Shown here: positions 1 through 11,297 of the stretch, piece after piece | Layout: each line of letters opens with the position of its first letter | Position numbering within the stretch: position 1 is the stretch's first letter | DNA from: Apostichopus californicus | Taxonomy: Eukaryota > Echinodermata > Holothuroidea > Aspidochirotida > Stichopodidae | Length of the DNA stretch: 41,539 bases | Assembly: GCA_020650975.1 (NCBI GenBank) | Contig: JAIPMN010001228.1 | Span: forward strand, 1-41,539 | Direction of reading: 5' to 3' | Translations under genes and position numbers: made by a program | Notes under the pieces: generated by a model | Databases searched by the model: none | What the model was told of the DNA's origin: nothing | The model's input: the letters and a program-made list of their open reading frames with translations, nothing else

Positions 1-200
1 CTGCAGCTTATTAACATCAGCAAATATTACATGGCTGCTCTCAAAAGCCTGCACGTGTAACTGATATGCTTTGGTAATACAGGAAAATGTCAGTGAGAAC
101 TCAATTTTAGCCTGTAGAATTTTTTAAACACTAGCAATTTTTTTAACATATATGGTTAAAATTGTGAAAATCTAGGCCGGAATGTTTGCAATTTTTGGGC

Positions 201-789
201 TTAAAGCAGCATTTTGCGGTTGGTCGCCGTTTTCTACTTTTTTGACAAAACAGCAAACTAAGATATCAGCCAAGTTTTCCCTGCCAAAATCGTTAATTGG
301 CGAGTAATTAAGGATAATTGCAGAGAATGAGAAAAGTATCCACGACAAAATTCCACATTTAAAATTAATCGCATACAGTACCCCAAACCCACTAGTTTGA
401 ATTCAACCAATCAGAGACGCAGGTTTAGTTATGAGCCGTTGCTAAAAATAGATTCAAGACTTTGCGTTGGTACAACCAGGGAGTTGTTATGGAACTCTCT
501 GGTACAACTGCCATATAGACTGTACACAAATCAAGCTTGGTGTTGTATTACGTATTGGTCAATGACGTTCGTAGTGTTTAAATATTCATATCATGGGCGA
601 GGTTAATTGGGATCCCAACGGAAAATATCTTGGAGAAAAACAAAGTTGAAAGTTGCAAATTTTTCGACTTTTATGCCACCATTTGAAGTAAGTTTTAAAT
701 AGATAAGCTAGTTATGTATGTCGTTATGGCATAGTGGAGTCAGTGAGGTTGAGAAATATCATAGAAAAGGACGCAAAATGCTGCTTTAA
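201..789. mobile_element. TTAA-flanked MITE, Kolobok-like
   Basis: TTAA at 201-204 and 786-789 bracket a 581-bp element that starts AGCAGCATTTTGCG and ends with its reverse complement CGCAAAATGCTGCT. TTAA duplications with AG...CT termini fit non-autonomous Kolobok-type elements; piggyBac also uses TTAA but normally begins with C. No transposase frame inside. Confidence 0.82.
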
Positions 790-3700
790 GTGAGGAAACT
801 CAGAAAAGAAAACATGTGAGTCAACTAAAACCTCCTCTTGACACCCTCGTTCCATCCTATAATAATAATAAATTAATAATACACCATTCCACCAACCTGT
901 GTGACTCTAAATCTTCTCACAAACTGAGGGACTGAAGGAGTTCCTATCAGGTTTAATACATCAATCAGAAATTACCCTGTATTACTACTACTACACCTCT
1001 GCTACCTGTAGATTACAGTGCTCTATGTACACCTGATTCAACAGTATACTGTACATGATGTACCGAAAAATGGAAAAGTTTGTTGCTCAATTTATTCTTA
1101 CAGTAGCAGACTTTGTCATCAAAATAAATGATATTCGAACCAATTGCACATTGTACAATTTGTACCTTAATAACATTAGGAAAGGAATGCCTTCCCCCTT
1201 CTTTCCCCCCCCCCCCCAGCCACCTCTCATCCCACCTCTCATCCAACCTCTCACCCCAACAAACATTGCAACAATTCTTATATATGTCCAATATAATATT
1301 ACTGCTTAATGAATGTTTGAAGGAAATTTGGTACAAAAAGGGACAGTTTTATCTACACTCCCAAATGCAACAATGCCGAGATGCTTAGTCCCACCAACCC
1401 CCTTCCCTTAACGTTCAGCTTCTTTTTCCTTCAAATTTACAAAAAAAATCAACTTCTAAACTTTACCATGGCACAATAAAGGGCAAAATTTATCTGGCAT
1501 CGCATCGCAAATGGCTTTGCCTGCAAAATACTAAAAAAACACAAAGATATCACAGTTTTTTTTTTACACAGGAACTATAGTATTTTAAGAGCTAAAATTC
1601 TGAGCCTTCAAGATTGCTACATACAATTTGAAACACTGAATTTATTCCCTGATTATGCAATCAATGGTATGTGGAACACTACAATAGATACACATTGATA
1701 GTTAATGAATATTTGGTTCCTAAACCTTTCCTGTTAATTTTGTCCTGCTCTAACCTGTTCCCTTGACAAAAGTCTAAAGTGCAAATTATCTATTGCATAC
1801 AATGACCGATAGTATGAAATTTCTCAGAAAACATATTAATCATAATAATTGTACATTCCTTTACAACCATAACAACCAATGGGAATGCACTGCCTTAAAT
1901 TTGGAACTGCCAATCTAGAGTTGCTAACACCCCATTCAATGAGGTACAAACCCCCCCCCCCAACCCCCCCCCTCCCCAAGTTTCAAATGCCTTGACTATT
2001 TCTTGGTCACGCTGTCAGTTCAATCATTAAACTCCAATTAGGGATATGAAGAACAACATTAAACATCCTCTAATCATCTCGAAACCTACATATGAGTCAT
2101 TTCCATATTTAAAATAAACCACAAGTTCTAAAACCTGTAATTGCTATACATGTCAGTGTTCAAGGTTGGGTTATTGATTATTAACATCTCTGGTTGTGAA
2201 ATTATCAAACACTTTAGGGCTTATCTACAGTAAGTCCCTCTCTGTGGTTAAAAATCATTCCAAAGATATGTTAGGCTCTTCAATAAACCAGTGATTTAAA
2301 AGACATATATTAGGTACCAGAAGAGGGTTGGACTGGAGGGGTAATGTCAGGAACGCAAGGTTACCATGGAAATAAAGAAGGAACAGGAAGAAGAAAAAAT
2401 TGAAGAAGAATAAATTAAGTGAAACATGTGATGCAGCATTTATCCTCAAAGTGAAGTTTTAAATTTAAAAAAAAAAATTACTTTCATTTCATAGATATTT
2501 CAAGTAGATGTTTTAGAGAAGCCTAGTCTTTTACCAAAGAGGAACCATCATACATAATATTTTAATAATACTCCAGAACTGTAAAATGATAAATTTTGCA
2601 GCCTTTACATGCAATATAACCATCAAGATCAAGGAAATCGATGTAGGTCTCCTACATTACACTTTTTTTTTTCTCTATTCTAAAACTGCTCACTCACTGG
2701 CTTTCAGAGTTAATACAGTGTGTGGACACTAACACTATGTCAATAACCAACTGATACAAGGCTGAAACTAAAACTCAACTTTATGCCATACTGCTAGTAT
2801 TGTCATGCAGTACTACACACAGAATAGTAAACTAAGCATATATAATTACTGTTTCATTTTGAAAATGAAACTGCTTTTCATACTGTAGTAGACAAGACTA
2901 CAGTCAACTGTAAAGTACTTGTTTCTTTTAATTTTGTTCCATTGTTTTTAAGTAACTGTCATAACTAATTGGAAAATTACATTGTATCCTAAGAACTGAA
3001 CACAACACAGCCACAGTCATTATTGTAATTTACATTTAAAATAAGCAACCTGCACATCCAAGCTCTTCCTACAGTATTTACTACGTGCATAAGCAGGGAC
3101 AAGAATGTCATTCAAGTATTTGACAGGATTGATCCATGCATTAAGTCCGCAGAGTAACAAATGTAAACACAAAGATCAAAGAGTTTTACATGTATAGCTA
3201 AGTCTGTAAATATAATATAATGGACCAGTTCGTTGCACAGGATGAATGAAACCACTCCTGAAAATGTCTGGCATATTCAACCAATCAGATTAGATCCATT
3301 ATTAGAGAATAACTCAACCACACTAGGTGCACCTCGCTTGGAAAATTTTCCAGTAAAACATTTATATTCAAAAACATATATATTCAACAATCTGGGGGAA
3401 AAGTGTTTATAAGTATTTTACTTCTTTTTTTCTCCCTTTCCATGCATTGGTTATGTTGTATTAGCGTTTATGTATATGTACTGTACAAATATTTTGTTCA
3501 CCTTTATACAGTTATATCCTTGCATTATTTTGTACCTGTACTTACAGTTTATGATGGAAATAAAATGTTTCATTGTCATTGCCTAAGGACAACCGCTCCA
3601 ATTGTAACAAAATTGCTAATTCCTACGTTAAAATTACCAGATTGTAAATTATATCCTCAACCTAAAGCACTACCAGTAGTATAGCTAATTACACGAGGTA

Positions 3701-5912
3701 AGTATACTGTACTATACAAGTACAAATGTTCAAAAGCCTGGCATTTGACAGATCTTCACTTTAAGTTGCACACTTCACAATTTGTTAAATTCTAAAAGAA
3801 TTATGCCACCAAAACATGGCAATCAGGGCTTTAGCCAAGAATGAGAAATAATAGGAGTCCATAATTCTCTGTGAAGGAGGCCAAGGTCATGGCCTAAGAG
3901 AGGGAGTTCCCTTCCATTTGGCAAAATTATTTGATTGGAAATCAAAGCCCCCTCTACCTCACCCCCTACCCCTATAAACACACACAGGATGAAACCCATA
4001 ACATAACAATGCCTGGGCTATTAAAAGGCAACTTTACATTTCACCAAGTTTAAACCAACAGAGGCCCTTCTATCATTCATCACTGTGACAATCCCAATAC
4101 TTCAAAATCAGTGAACCTCAAATATTTGTAAAGTTTCCGTTACGGACTTTGTCAAAAGGTAGGCTAGGTTTCTTTGATAAGGTTATTCCAATTGTTCACT
4201 GGGAATGTTAATCTATTAATGCTAAACCAGTCAGCGAATCTTGTTTTAATAGGAAGGAATGTCTATCGTAAGCTTTCTTTTGTCAAAACTATACAATTAA
4301 ATTAAAAGAAGAAAAAGCAACTTTATGATCATTGCTACAGAATAATCCTTCACTTGTAATTTACTATACATGCATGTATACACTGTAGTTCTACAGTTTA
4401 CACCATATAGTCAAAATGTGATACTGTTAATATCTTGTTTAAAAATGGTAATTTTATGTTAATATAACAATAATATTGCAGGTCATGCTGATAGTGTGAG
4501 TCAAGCCAAACACTATACACAATATATGTATTATATACAATATTTGAAGAACTTATTTTAATAAGAAGAAATGTGTATCTTAAGCTTTCTTTTGATAATA
4601 ATACAGTGGATATAGCACCAACTCAGAAACAAGCAGTAGCTGACAAAAATAGCTTAACAAAACAAGTTAATCGCAATAAAATGAACAAGTAAAGAAATGA
4701 GTCTTTTAAAGACTATAAAAATTAAAAAATTCAAGTATGTATAAATGCTACTGAAAATGGAAAGGATGATACCACTAAAGAGAAACATCATTTAAATGTA
4801 TAGTGCTACAGTGTACACTGCACTCCATGTAGCTAACATGCAATATTGTTTATGTATGTATGTATATATGTATATGTATGTATGTATATTAGATCATCCT
4901 GCAAGCAGGAACTCGCGAAGAAGCCTCATTGGCTTATCAAAGCCGCAAGCTGACCGAAGTCAGTCTCTTACATTCATACTTAACGTCCATGATAATGAAT
5001 TGTTAATTGTCAACAACAACAATATTGATTATCTATTTAAAGATTTAATATTATATATTACATTACATGCAGATAGTATGTGTCAATCCATACATCAAGT
5101 AATTACTTCACTGTGGGATATGAATTTTTGAGAAAGGTTAAACTTGGCACATCCTTCTGTAATCATGTTAACATTATTTGTATAGAACATGTTTGTAAAT
5201 AGTCTAATTAGTTGCTAATTGGCAAGGGTGTACACAGTTCAAGGTACAGTATACATTCCAAATTCCGCACATGTTTATAAAGGCCTAGTTGTACTGTTCT
5301 CTCTGTGTTGTTATGATAGAATAACCCAACCAAAGTAGTCAACTAGTTAACATATATCCAAATGTTGCACCAAGAACTAAGAACATGGTTTGCCATAACT
5401 GCATACTACTTTAAGATTGTACAACAACATCATATCCAGTATCAAATTTAACCTAGTTTATTCACTCAACTATTGTTGGTATCAAATGTTGACATAAAAC
5501 ACCATCAATTCCATGAATGGAAATCGATGGTAAATAAAAAAAGAGTAACAACTTGGTTTTTAATTGAGAAATGTGCTATAGATATATGATATTATATTTA
5601 GCTATAAGTTGCTATATTTGTTGTATATAAAAATTTGGCATTGCTTGCCTTTTGTCATTTGATACAAGGCCTAAAACCAACAAAGTAAACAATGAAATAA
5701 TAACATAGCAAGATGAGGGATGAACAACATGTTTTTAAACTACAATAAAAGCCTTTTTTCATCTTTATGTAGTGAGGGTCATCCACAGTAATAAGTGATC
5801 AGGCATGATCAAGCAGCCTTTAGTAGGCATCCTAGCCAGGCTATTTGACAGCCAGACAATTTCTGGGAATTTAGCAAGCTTAAGTTCAGACCAAAATAAT
5901 GATGACCTTCCT
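790..5912. other. Non-coding stretch, no gene recognised
   Basis: AT-rich DNA with short random frames only. It holds poly-C runs at 1205-1217 and 1951-1977, a TATG/TATA microsatellite at 4851-4889, a GC-richer block at 4893-4970 of unknown origin, and a weak pair of similar segments near 4239 and 4546. No exon with conserved residues was seen. Confidence 0.7.
4851..4889. repeat. TATG/TATA microsatellite
   Basis: Alternating tatg and tata units, imperfect tetranucleotide tract. Confidence 0.85.
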
Positions 5913-6284
5913 TTAAAGGGTGTGAAGACTTGCGCAAAAAGAAACGTCCAATGCCGGTAATTTGACCTAGTTTCGAATGAGGTGTAACAGAAGTGTTAAA
6001 CACCACCATCGATCCCAGAAAATACACACACAGCTTGCTACCGTCGGTAATTAGACACTAGTGTACAGTCAGTACATACAGCTGCGGTCAATACCCACAG
6101 CACAGTATACAAACGATACAGCGATGGACATCTCAGTTCCAGCTAAAGATAACAATTAAGGTATCACATTTCATTACTGTCTGCATTTTGTAGCGACACG
6201 AACAAAACGTCACTTGCAAGCAACAGAAAGTTAACTTTTTCAGATGACCGCACGCGGTTTGGGGCGAGTCTTCAATGCCTTTAA
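5913..6284 (-). mobile_element. TTAA-flanked MITE, copy 1
   Basis: TTAA at 5913-5916 and 6281-6284 flank 364 bp beginning AGGGTGTGAAGACTTGCGC and ending GGGGCGAGTCTTCAATGCCT. The ends are imperfect inverted repeats around TGAAGACT(C/T)GC. The reverse complement is closely similar along its whole length to 28608-28946. Kolobok-like by target site and termini; no coding capacity. Confidence 0.85.
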
Positions 6285-9200
6285 TGCAAGCTAGCTCAGT
6301 TGGGCACATTACACTGCAGGAGAGCTCATAATATTACAATATATTACTCAGGTGACTAGATGGGGGAGTGGGTGGGGGGAGGGGGGCACAGAGCCTAGTA
6401 TGATTTGGAATATCTGACAGCTTTTGGAAATTGGGGTTGGATGAGTTAGTTTGAACTGTGTAAAGTTCGACCTAGCCCAATGGCAAAGCATGGAATACTG
6501 TAATAGCCTATATATGTGTATACATAATTTGTAGCCAGGCTAAAATTAGTGTATAGTACTAGTAGTAGTAGTACTACAGTAACAACCATTTGACGTTAGG
6601 GCCTTGAGCCTATATTCACGGAGCTGAAGAGTGAAGGTACAATCGGTCCCTTTACTCCTAAGAAAGCCAAGCATAATATAATATAAAACACCTCACCTAC
6701 AAAGTGTAGCATTGGCTTCACCTTAGCCGACCAATTTCCTGACAATGCCAACACCTGTATATCGTCCACCATTCACGATCGGATCCCACATACAACATAA
6801 GAAACAGTTATGGTCGGCAGCTAGCTAGGATATTCCTACAGTAATCGTCCCAGCTTACTACGTGTGCGAGAGTCGCGAGTGACCACATAGAGATCGAGAG
6901 AGGACACTTAGCTTCGACGTCTTGTGCAATTGGATGACAACCCGCTATACAAAATACACATATGACCAGTTTGTCAATAAAAGAAGTAAAAGTACCGTAT
7001 ACAATACGTATCATCAGATATATCAGGTCATACTGACGCTTAAGAGAAGGTATCCTGTGAATTTCGGAAATTTCTGGATCTTATATTACTCCATATTGTT
7101 GTGGCAGTCTTTTCGAATGAAGGGTGATGACTGTCCTTTGAGTGTGTTTTCTTTTTCCGAATGGGAAGACCTTGGTTTTCAAGTTCACTGAACAAAGCTA
7201 TCACAACCTTAGATATTACTATATTTATAAAGTGGGTCGAACACTCTTCATTCTCTCTTGGCTTACGATGAATAGGGGGTGTAGGGCTATTGTTAAAGCC
7301 AATGACTTATACTAAATGGAATCCAGGGAGGGAAGCAGCCACGGAAAAATCGATAAAAAGCTGTTACAATCGATGCTGCATAATGATGAATAACAAATGA
7401 ACCAATTAAATTCTTGATAAAGCGTCCAGGGACAAGTAACAACCATTGTCCACGCCAAATACCCCCAGTGATATATGTGCCTGTCCAACTATTCCGTTAA
7501 TACCCACAGTTATGTGTTGAACTCGGACAAGTTTGAAGGATCGCTTTCGCCGGTAAGGCTGTATTCCGGCGTACTGAAATTCAAGTTAAAGAAAAGCTTT
7601 GCACTACGTACACGATGTGTCTGTCCCCTCTGACTCCTAGAATAGTTGGCACATGGGGAGGATCCTTTCTTGCATGGTCGTGCACCCGTGCAGGAGATGC
7701 CATCCTGGAGAGGGGTCTAAAGGGACGGCCGCTTTGAGAATTTTTTTTTATGTAACTGGGTACGTGGCTTGAGATGCAAAATGGTACTATCTTTGGCAAA
7801 GCTTTGCACTGATTACACAATATGATTTACAAAAGTAGGGAAAAGTTTTGGGGGCACTGAGACATGGTACCCCCCGACTGGTACGCCATTGAGTACACCT
7901 GCATTACCATTTGACATATTTACCACCCAGTCAAACTCCTCGCCTGACAGCGTCTCCGAAACGGGTATCGCTCGAGGGGGTAATATTCCCGGACGGGATG
8001 GCCAACGTTGTGTTTAAACGTGAATTCAAGAGAGGATCATGAGATGACTAATTATAATGTTACCAACACGCTACAAAAATGAACACGGAAAGTAGCCAAT
8101 GTAATTAGTAGCGCACATTAATTTTGAAAACCACTGACTGGGACCTTAATCTGGCAATTTCAAGCCAGTAAGTGTATCAAGTTAGACGATGCAATCAGGA
8201 AGCCATATTGTTTTCAACTTATTCGCTCATGATGATTGTGTCAATTTTTGGACTATGACTACTAACTTTAGAAGAAAGTGGAAATCAGGCTTGCTCTTGT
8301 AACACAAGGATAATTCAATCCACTTATCTCAGTTTAATAATAACACTTAAAACCATTCACATTTGTTTATACTCCCCATGGATGATAACTGCAGCCCGAA
8401 TACACCATGGTATGTTTGTATTGTTGTTTTGTAATGACCCATGGTCTGGGATATGATTGACATTGGTACGTCATTCGTTTGATAAACACGGTCATTGATG
8501 CATATATGGCACTGTCAATTTCACTGCACCAGTCATACTACAGTGGAACATTGATGTAGATCCCGCCCGACCCCCCCCCCCGACCCCCCAATCTCATATG
8601 TCTGGGGGACCCCAGTGTTATCTGGTCCATTATTATTGGACAAGAAACCTCTTGTCCATTGACGTTCTTTGTAAATATTTAAATGAGCCTTCGGCATATT
8701 AATTGTTAAGAATATGGCATTTCAACATTTCAGTGAAACTTTCTTTAAAATAGTTAGGCTACTACGTAACACTGTATATTTTTAACTTAGGCCTACATAT
8801 TTATTTCCCAATGAGATTTCCCACAAGTAATAAACTTTTCGAATAAAAGGTAAATAGTATAAAATAAAGTCTTGCCTAAATTTGCTCTCATTGAGAATGG
8901 GTAGTGTTAGATTAAAAAAAAAGACCCTGACATGAATTTGCCCTGAATATGTCAATACTCGACATATAAGTCTGATCTTAATTCAAACACGTAAGCCTAG
9001 TATTATGTCCAACGTTGCCACCATTGTCAATCGCCGTGTTTTTGCGGAAATTACATATCCAATTAAAACTTCATAACCGAGGATAATATGAGTCGGTTCA
9101 CACTTGATCCAAACTCCATAATCATAAATGATCAATTTAAGTTCCAAGTATAGGGCTACCTCATAATCTTGAACTATGTTGGAGAATATACAAAACATCA

Positions 9201-9464
9201 TAATTTCTTTTTACGCGGCGCACTTTACCTATACCTGTGGTCTACAGCAACATTTTGAGACAGATTTGAGTAAACAGTAAACAACACCCCCACACACAAA
9301 CAGTCAAGATCATGTTATTTCTTTGATTTTAATTTGAAACGAAAACGAAAAAAAAAGATTTGATGTATATTTTATTTAATTCAGGGGAAGTAATTATACA
9401 ACAGGCTAAATTTCAGTGGAATCGTTTATCTCGATCCGAGTCCTCGTACCTCTTAACCGTGACT
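6285..9464. other. Non-coding stretch, no gene recognised
   Basis: Contains a G-rich run at 6362-6386, a GC-richer block at 7480-7890 with two similar AAAGCTTTGCACT segments about 200 bp apart (near 7594 and 7798), and a C-rich run at 8568-8588. Frames here show no family resemblance. Confidence 0.65.
6362..6386 (+). other. G-quadruplex-capable tract
   Basis: Four or more runs of three to six G separated by one to two bases. Confidence 0.7.
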
Positions 9465-10037
9465 GTCGGACTCATGGGCGCATATCCTGGTGGGGACAGC
9501 GGGACGCGTCCCCACCAACCTTTTCAGTGGTGGGGACATGATATACCATGTCCCCACCAATTTCTCTTGACCAAACGCTGCATTTGAAATTCCCCTGTAT
9601 TGAACTTTGGCGCAGTTTGATCCAGCATTGTGCAAATGACATGCAGCAGTTCTCATTTTATTATATTTATCCACAGTTGTTGAATATTGGACGGAAAACG
9701 CATTTGCGGCAGTCTATAATTGTTTTCTGGGAGAGGACCCCAGACCCATCGTATACAAAAGTCTACTTGGATTATTTGTCCCCTGATTTTTTTTCTGCAG
9801 AAGCTATTTCCCCAAACTAACTTTGTAACCCATGATATCTAAACTTACGGAGGTTTGGGAGCATCATTGGGTCTGGGAAGTGTTATTTCCGGCGATCTGG
9901 GAGGTATATATAATGTGCCAAAACTATGTCTTGTACGCTACGCGCGAACTCATGGTCGCGCTCCGCTTAGATAGTATCAGAGAACAGACACGCGTCCCCA
10001 ATATTATCCAAGACTGATCTGCGCCCATGTTCGGACT
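9465..10037. mobile_element. hAT-like MITE with near-perfect 8-bp duplication
   Basis: The element 9473-10029 (557 bp) starts CATGGGCGCATATC and ends GATCTGCGCCCATG, imperfect inverted ends. It is flanked by GTCGGACT and TTCGGACT (7 of 8 identical). Inside the left end are two palindromes built on GGTGGGGAC (9488-9517 and 9528-9559). The flanks are themselves rich in CGGACTC words, which weakens the duplication evidence. No transposase. Confidence 0.65.
9528..9559. repeat. Strong palindrome, 13-bp stem
   Basis: TGGTGGGGACATG, six-base spacer, CATGTCCCCACCA. A second hairpin with the same GGTGGGGAC core lies just upstream at 9488-9517. Confidence 0.9.
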
Positions 10038-10264
10038 CCTTCACATCCGAGTCCGAGTCTTGGTTCTGCACAGCCAAGTCCGAATCCTTATAAGCCTAGT
10101 AATTGGCTCGATTCCGACGTCGGACTCAAATTCCTTTTAAAATATATATTTGGTCAAGGTTTGAAGTTTGAATGTTTACGTTGACTCAATACAATATTAG
10201 TCTAATTTTCTACATGACAATGATATTGGCGGTTATTTTGTCAACACGCGTTATGGCCAAAACA

Positions 10265-10660
10265 AGTTTGACCAAGGGCGTAGGAACTTCCCCGGGGGGT
10301 TGGGGGCTGGGGGCGCCAGCCCCCCATTTAAAAAATATGGGAGGGGGGTGGAAGTATCATTCCGCCCCCCCCCCGTTTCGCAAGTCAGAAAACCCCTTTT
10401 TCATTTCCAAATGAGAAAAAAATCTCATTTGGAGCACCAAATTGCATCTAAGTCCAGGTGAAAATGCAAAATTATTTACAAAATGGAGTGGGTGTTGAAG
10501 TGGGCTATATTGCACCAAATTGCATCTGAGGCCACCTGGAAATGCAAAAAATTTCCAAAGGGGAGGGGGACACCCCCTCCCCTTAGACCCCTTCCCAGGC
10601 CGGCCATCAGTTTTCAGCCCCCCCCACTCAAACGTACCTTCCTACGCCACTTAGTTTGAC
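10265..10660. mobile_element. hAT-like MITE with exact 8-bp duplication
   Basis: AGTTTGAC occurs at 10265-10272 and 10653-10660, flanking a 380-bp element starting CAAGGGCGTAGGAAC and ending TTCCTACGCCACTT. The inverted core is GGCGTAGGAA. Exact 8-bp target duplication and C(A)-rich ends with GGCGTAG fit hAT elements. The interior has G/C runs and a duplicated motif (CACCAAATTGCATCT at about 10435 and 10513). No coding capacity. Confidence 0.82.
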
Positions 10661-11272
10661 TTTTCTAAGCTTTGACCCTTGAATCTATGACCTCACATAA
10701 AAACACAACATCCTTTATATGCCCATGCATACACCCTTCAAGTTTACCGTACAGAATTAAATAATTCTGTGGTTTGAATTTCACCACGCTTACGATATAA
10801 TAGAAACACCCAGTTGGGACAATAATTTTTTGATAAACTATATACCGGCCGCGGCATGTCCCGCGTTCAGAGCACTCGTAGCCTATCATGTCAGAGCGAG
10901 AATTATAAATAGTATGTTTCTATAAGATGAAGGTCAGGAAATGTTTGTACTGTCACTATGAGTGCTATGAAGCATGATATGGGAGGACAGTTTAAAGCAT
11001 AACGAAATTGTCCCAACTTGCTGCTGGAAAGCGCCACTGCGGAGTGCAAGCGTATTTGTTTACTTCTGTAGACTATTTTGATGAAGCGACTGTTTCTTGA
11101 AGACTATGCAAAACTGGTGTTGCCGAAATAGCTAACGTACAGTACGTAAACCACTTTACGATCAGATAATTGTTTTTCTCACATCTCACAAGGCATGTAA
11201 TTATATAAATGTGTCAAATCTTCATGCAGTGAGAGTCTTTTCAACGACGATGTGAACATCTTTGATAATACC
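10661..11272 (+). promoter_or_regulatory. Upstream region of AKAP10
   Basis: Presumed promoter and 5' UTR. A TATAAATAG sequence lies at 10904-10912, about 360 bases before the ATG, but transcription start cannot be read from sequence. A GC-richer block at 11010-11050 may be 5' UTR. Confidence 0.35.
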
Positions 11273-11297
11273 ATGCCTCTTTTTAAGAGAAAATCAG
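11273..11297 (+). CDS. AKAP10: AKAP10 exon 1 (start codon)
   Basis: Encodes MPLFKRKS and ends in phase 1 before GTGAGG. It resembles the MSFFRRK opening of vertebrate AKAP10. With only 25 coding bases it is the least certain exon, but its phase fits exon 2 exactly. Confidence 0.75.

Noticed and set aside
590-690. Possible short exon starting ATGGGCGAGG with a GTAAGT after CCATTTGAA
   Set aside because: The frame stops after 18 codons and it lies inside the first MITE.
4893-4970. GC-richer block resembling the 3' domain of a retroelement
   Set aside because: No tail, boundary or second copy in the window.
4239-5110. Ancient duplication of segments near 4239/4546 and 4480/5066
   Set aside because: Similarity is short, AT-rich and interrupted; not enough to call a feature.
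7560-7892. Possible hAT element with GGCGTAC ends
   Set aside because: The ends match only over about seven bases and no target-site duplication could be found.
9360-10414. Short frames in the MITE region as genes
   Set aside because: They overlap TIR elements and hairpins and show no family features.
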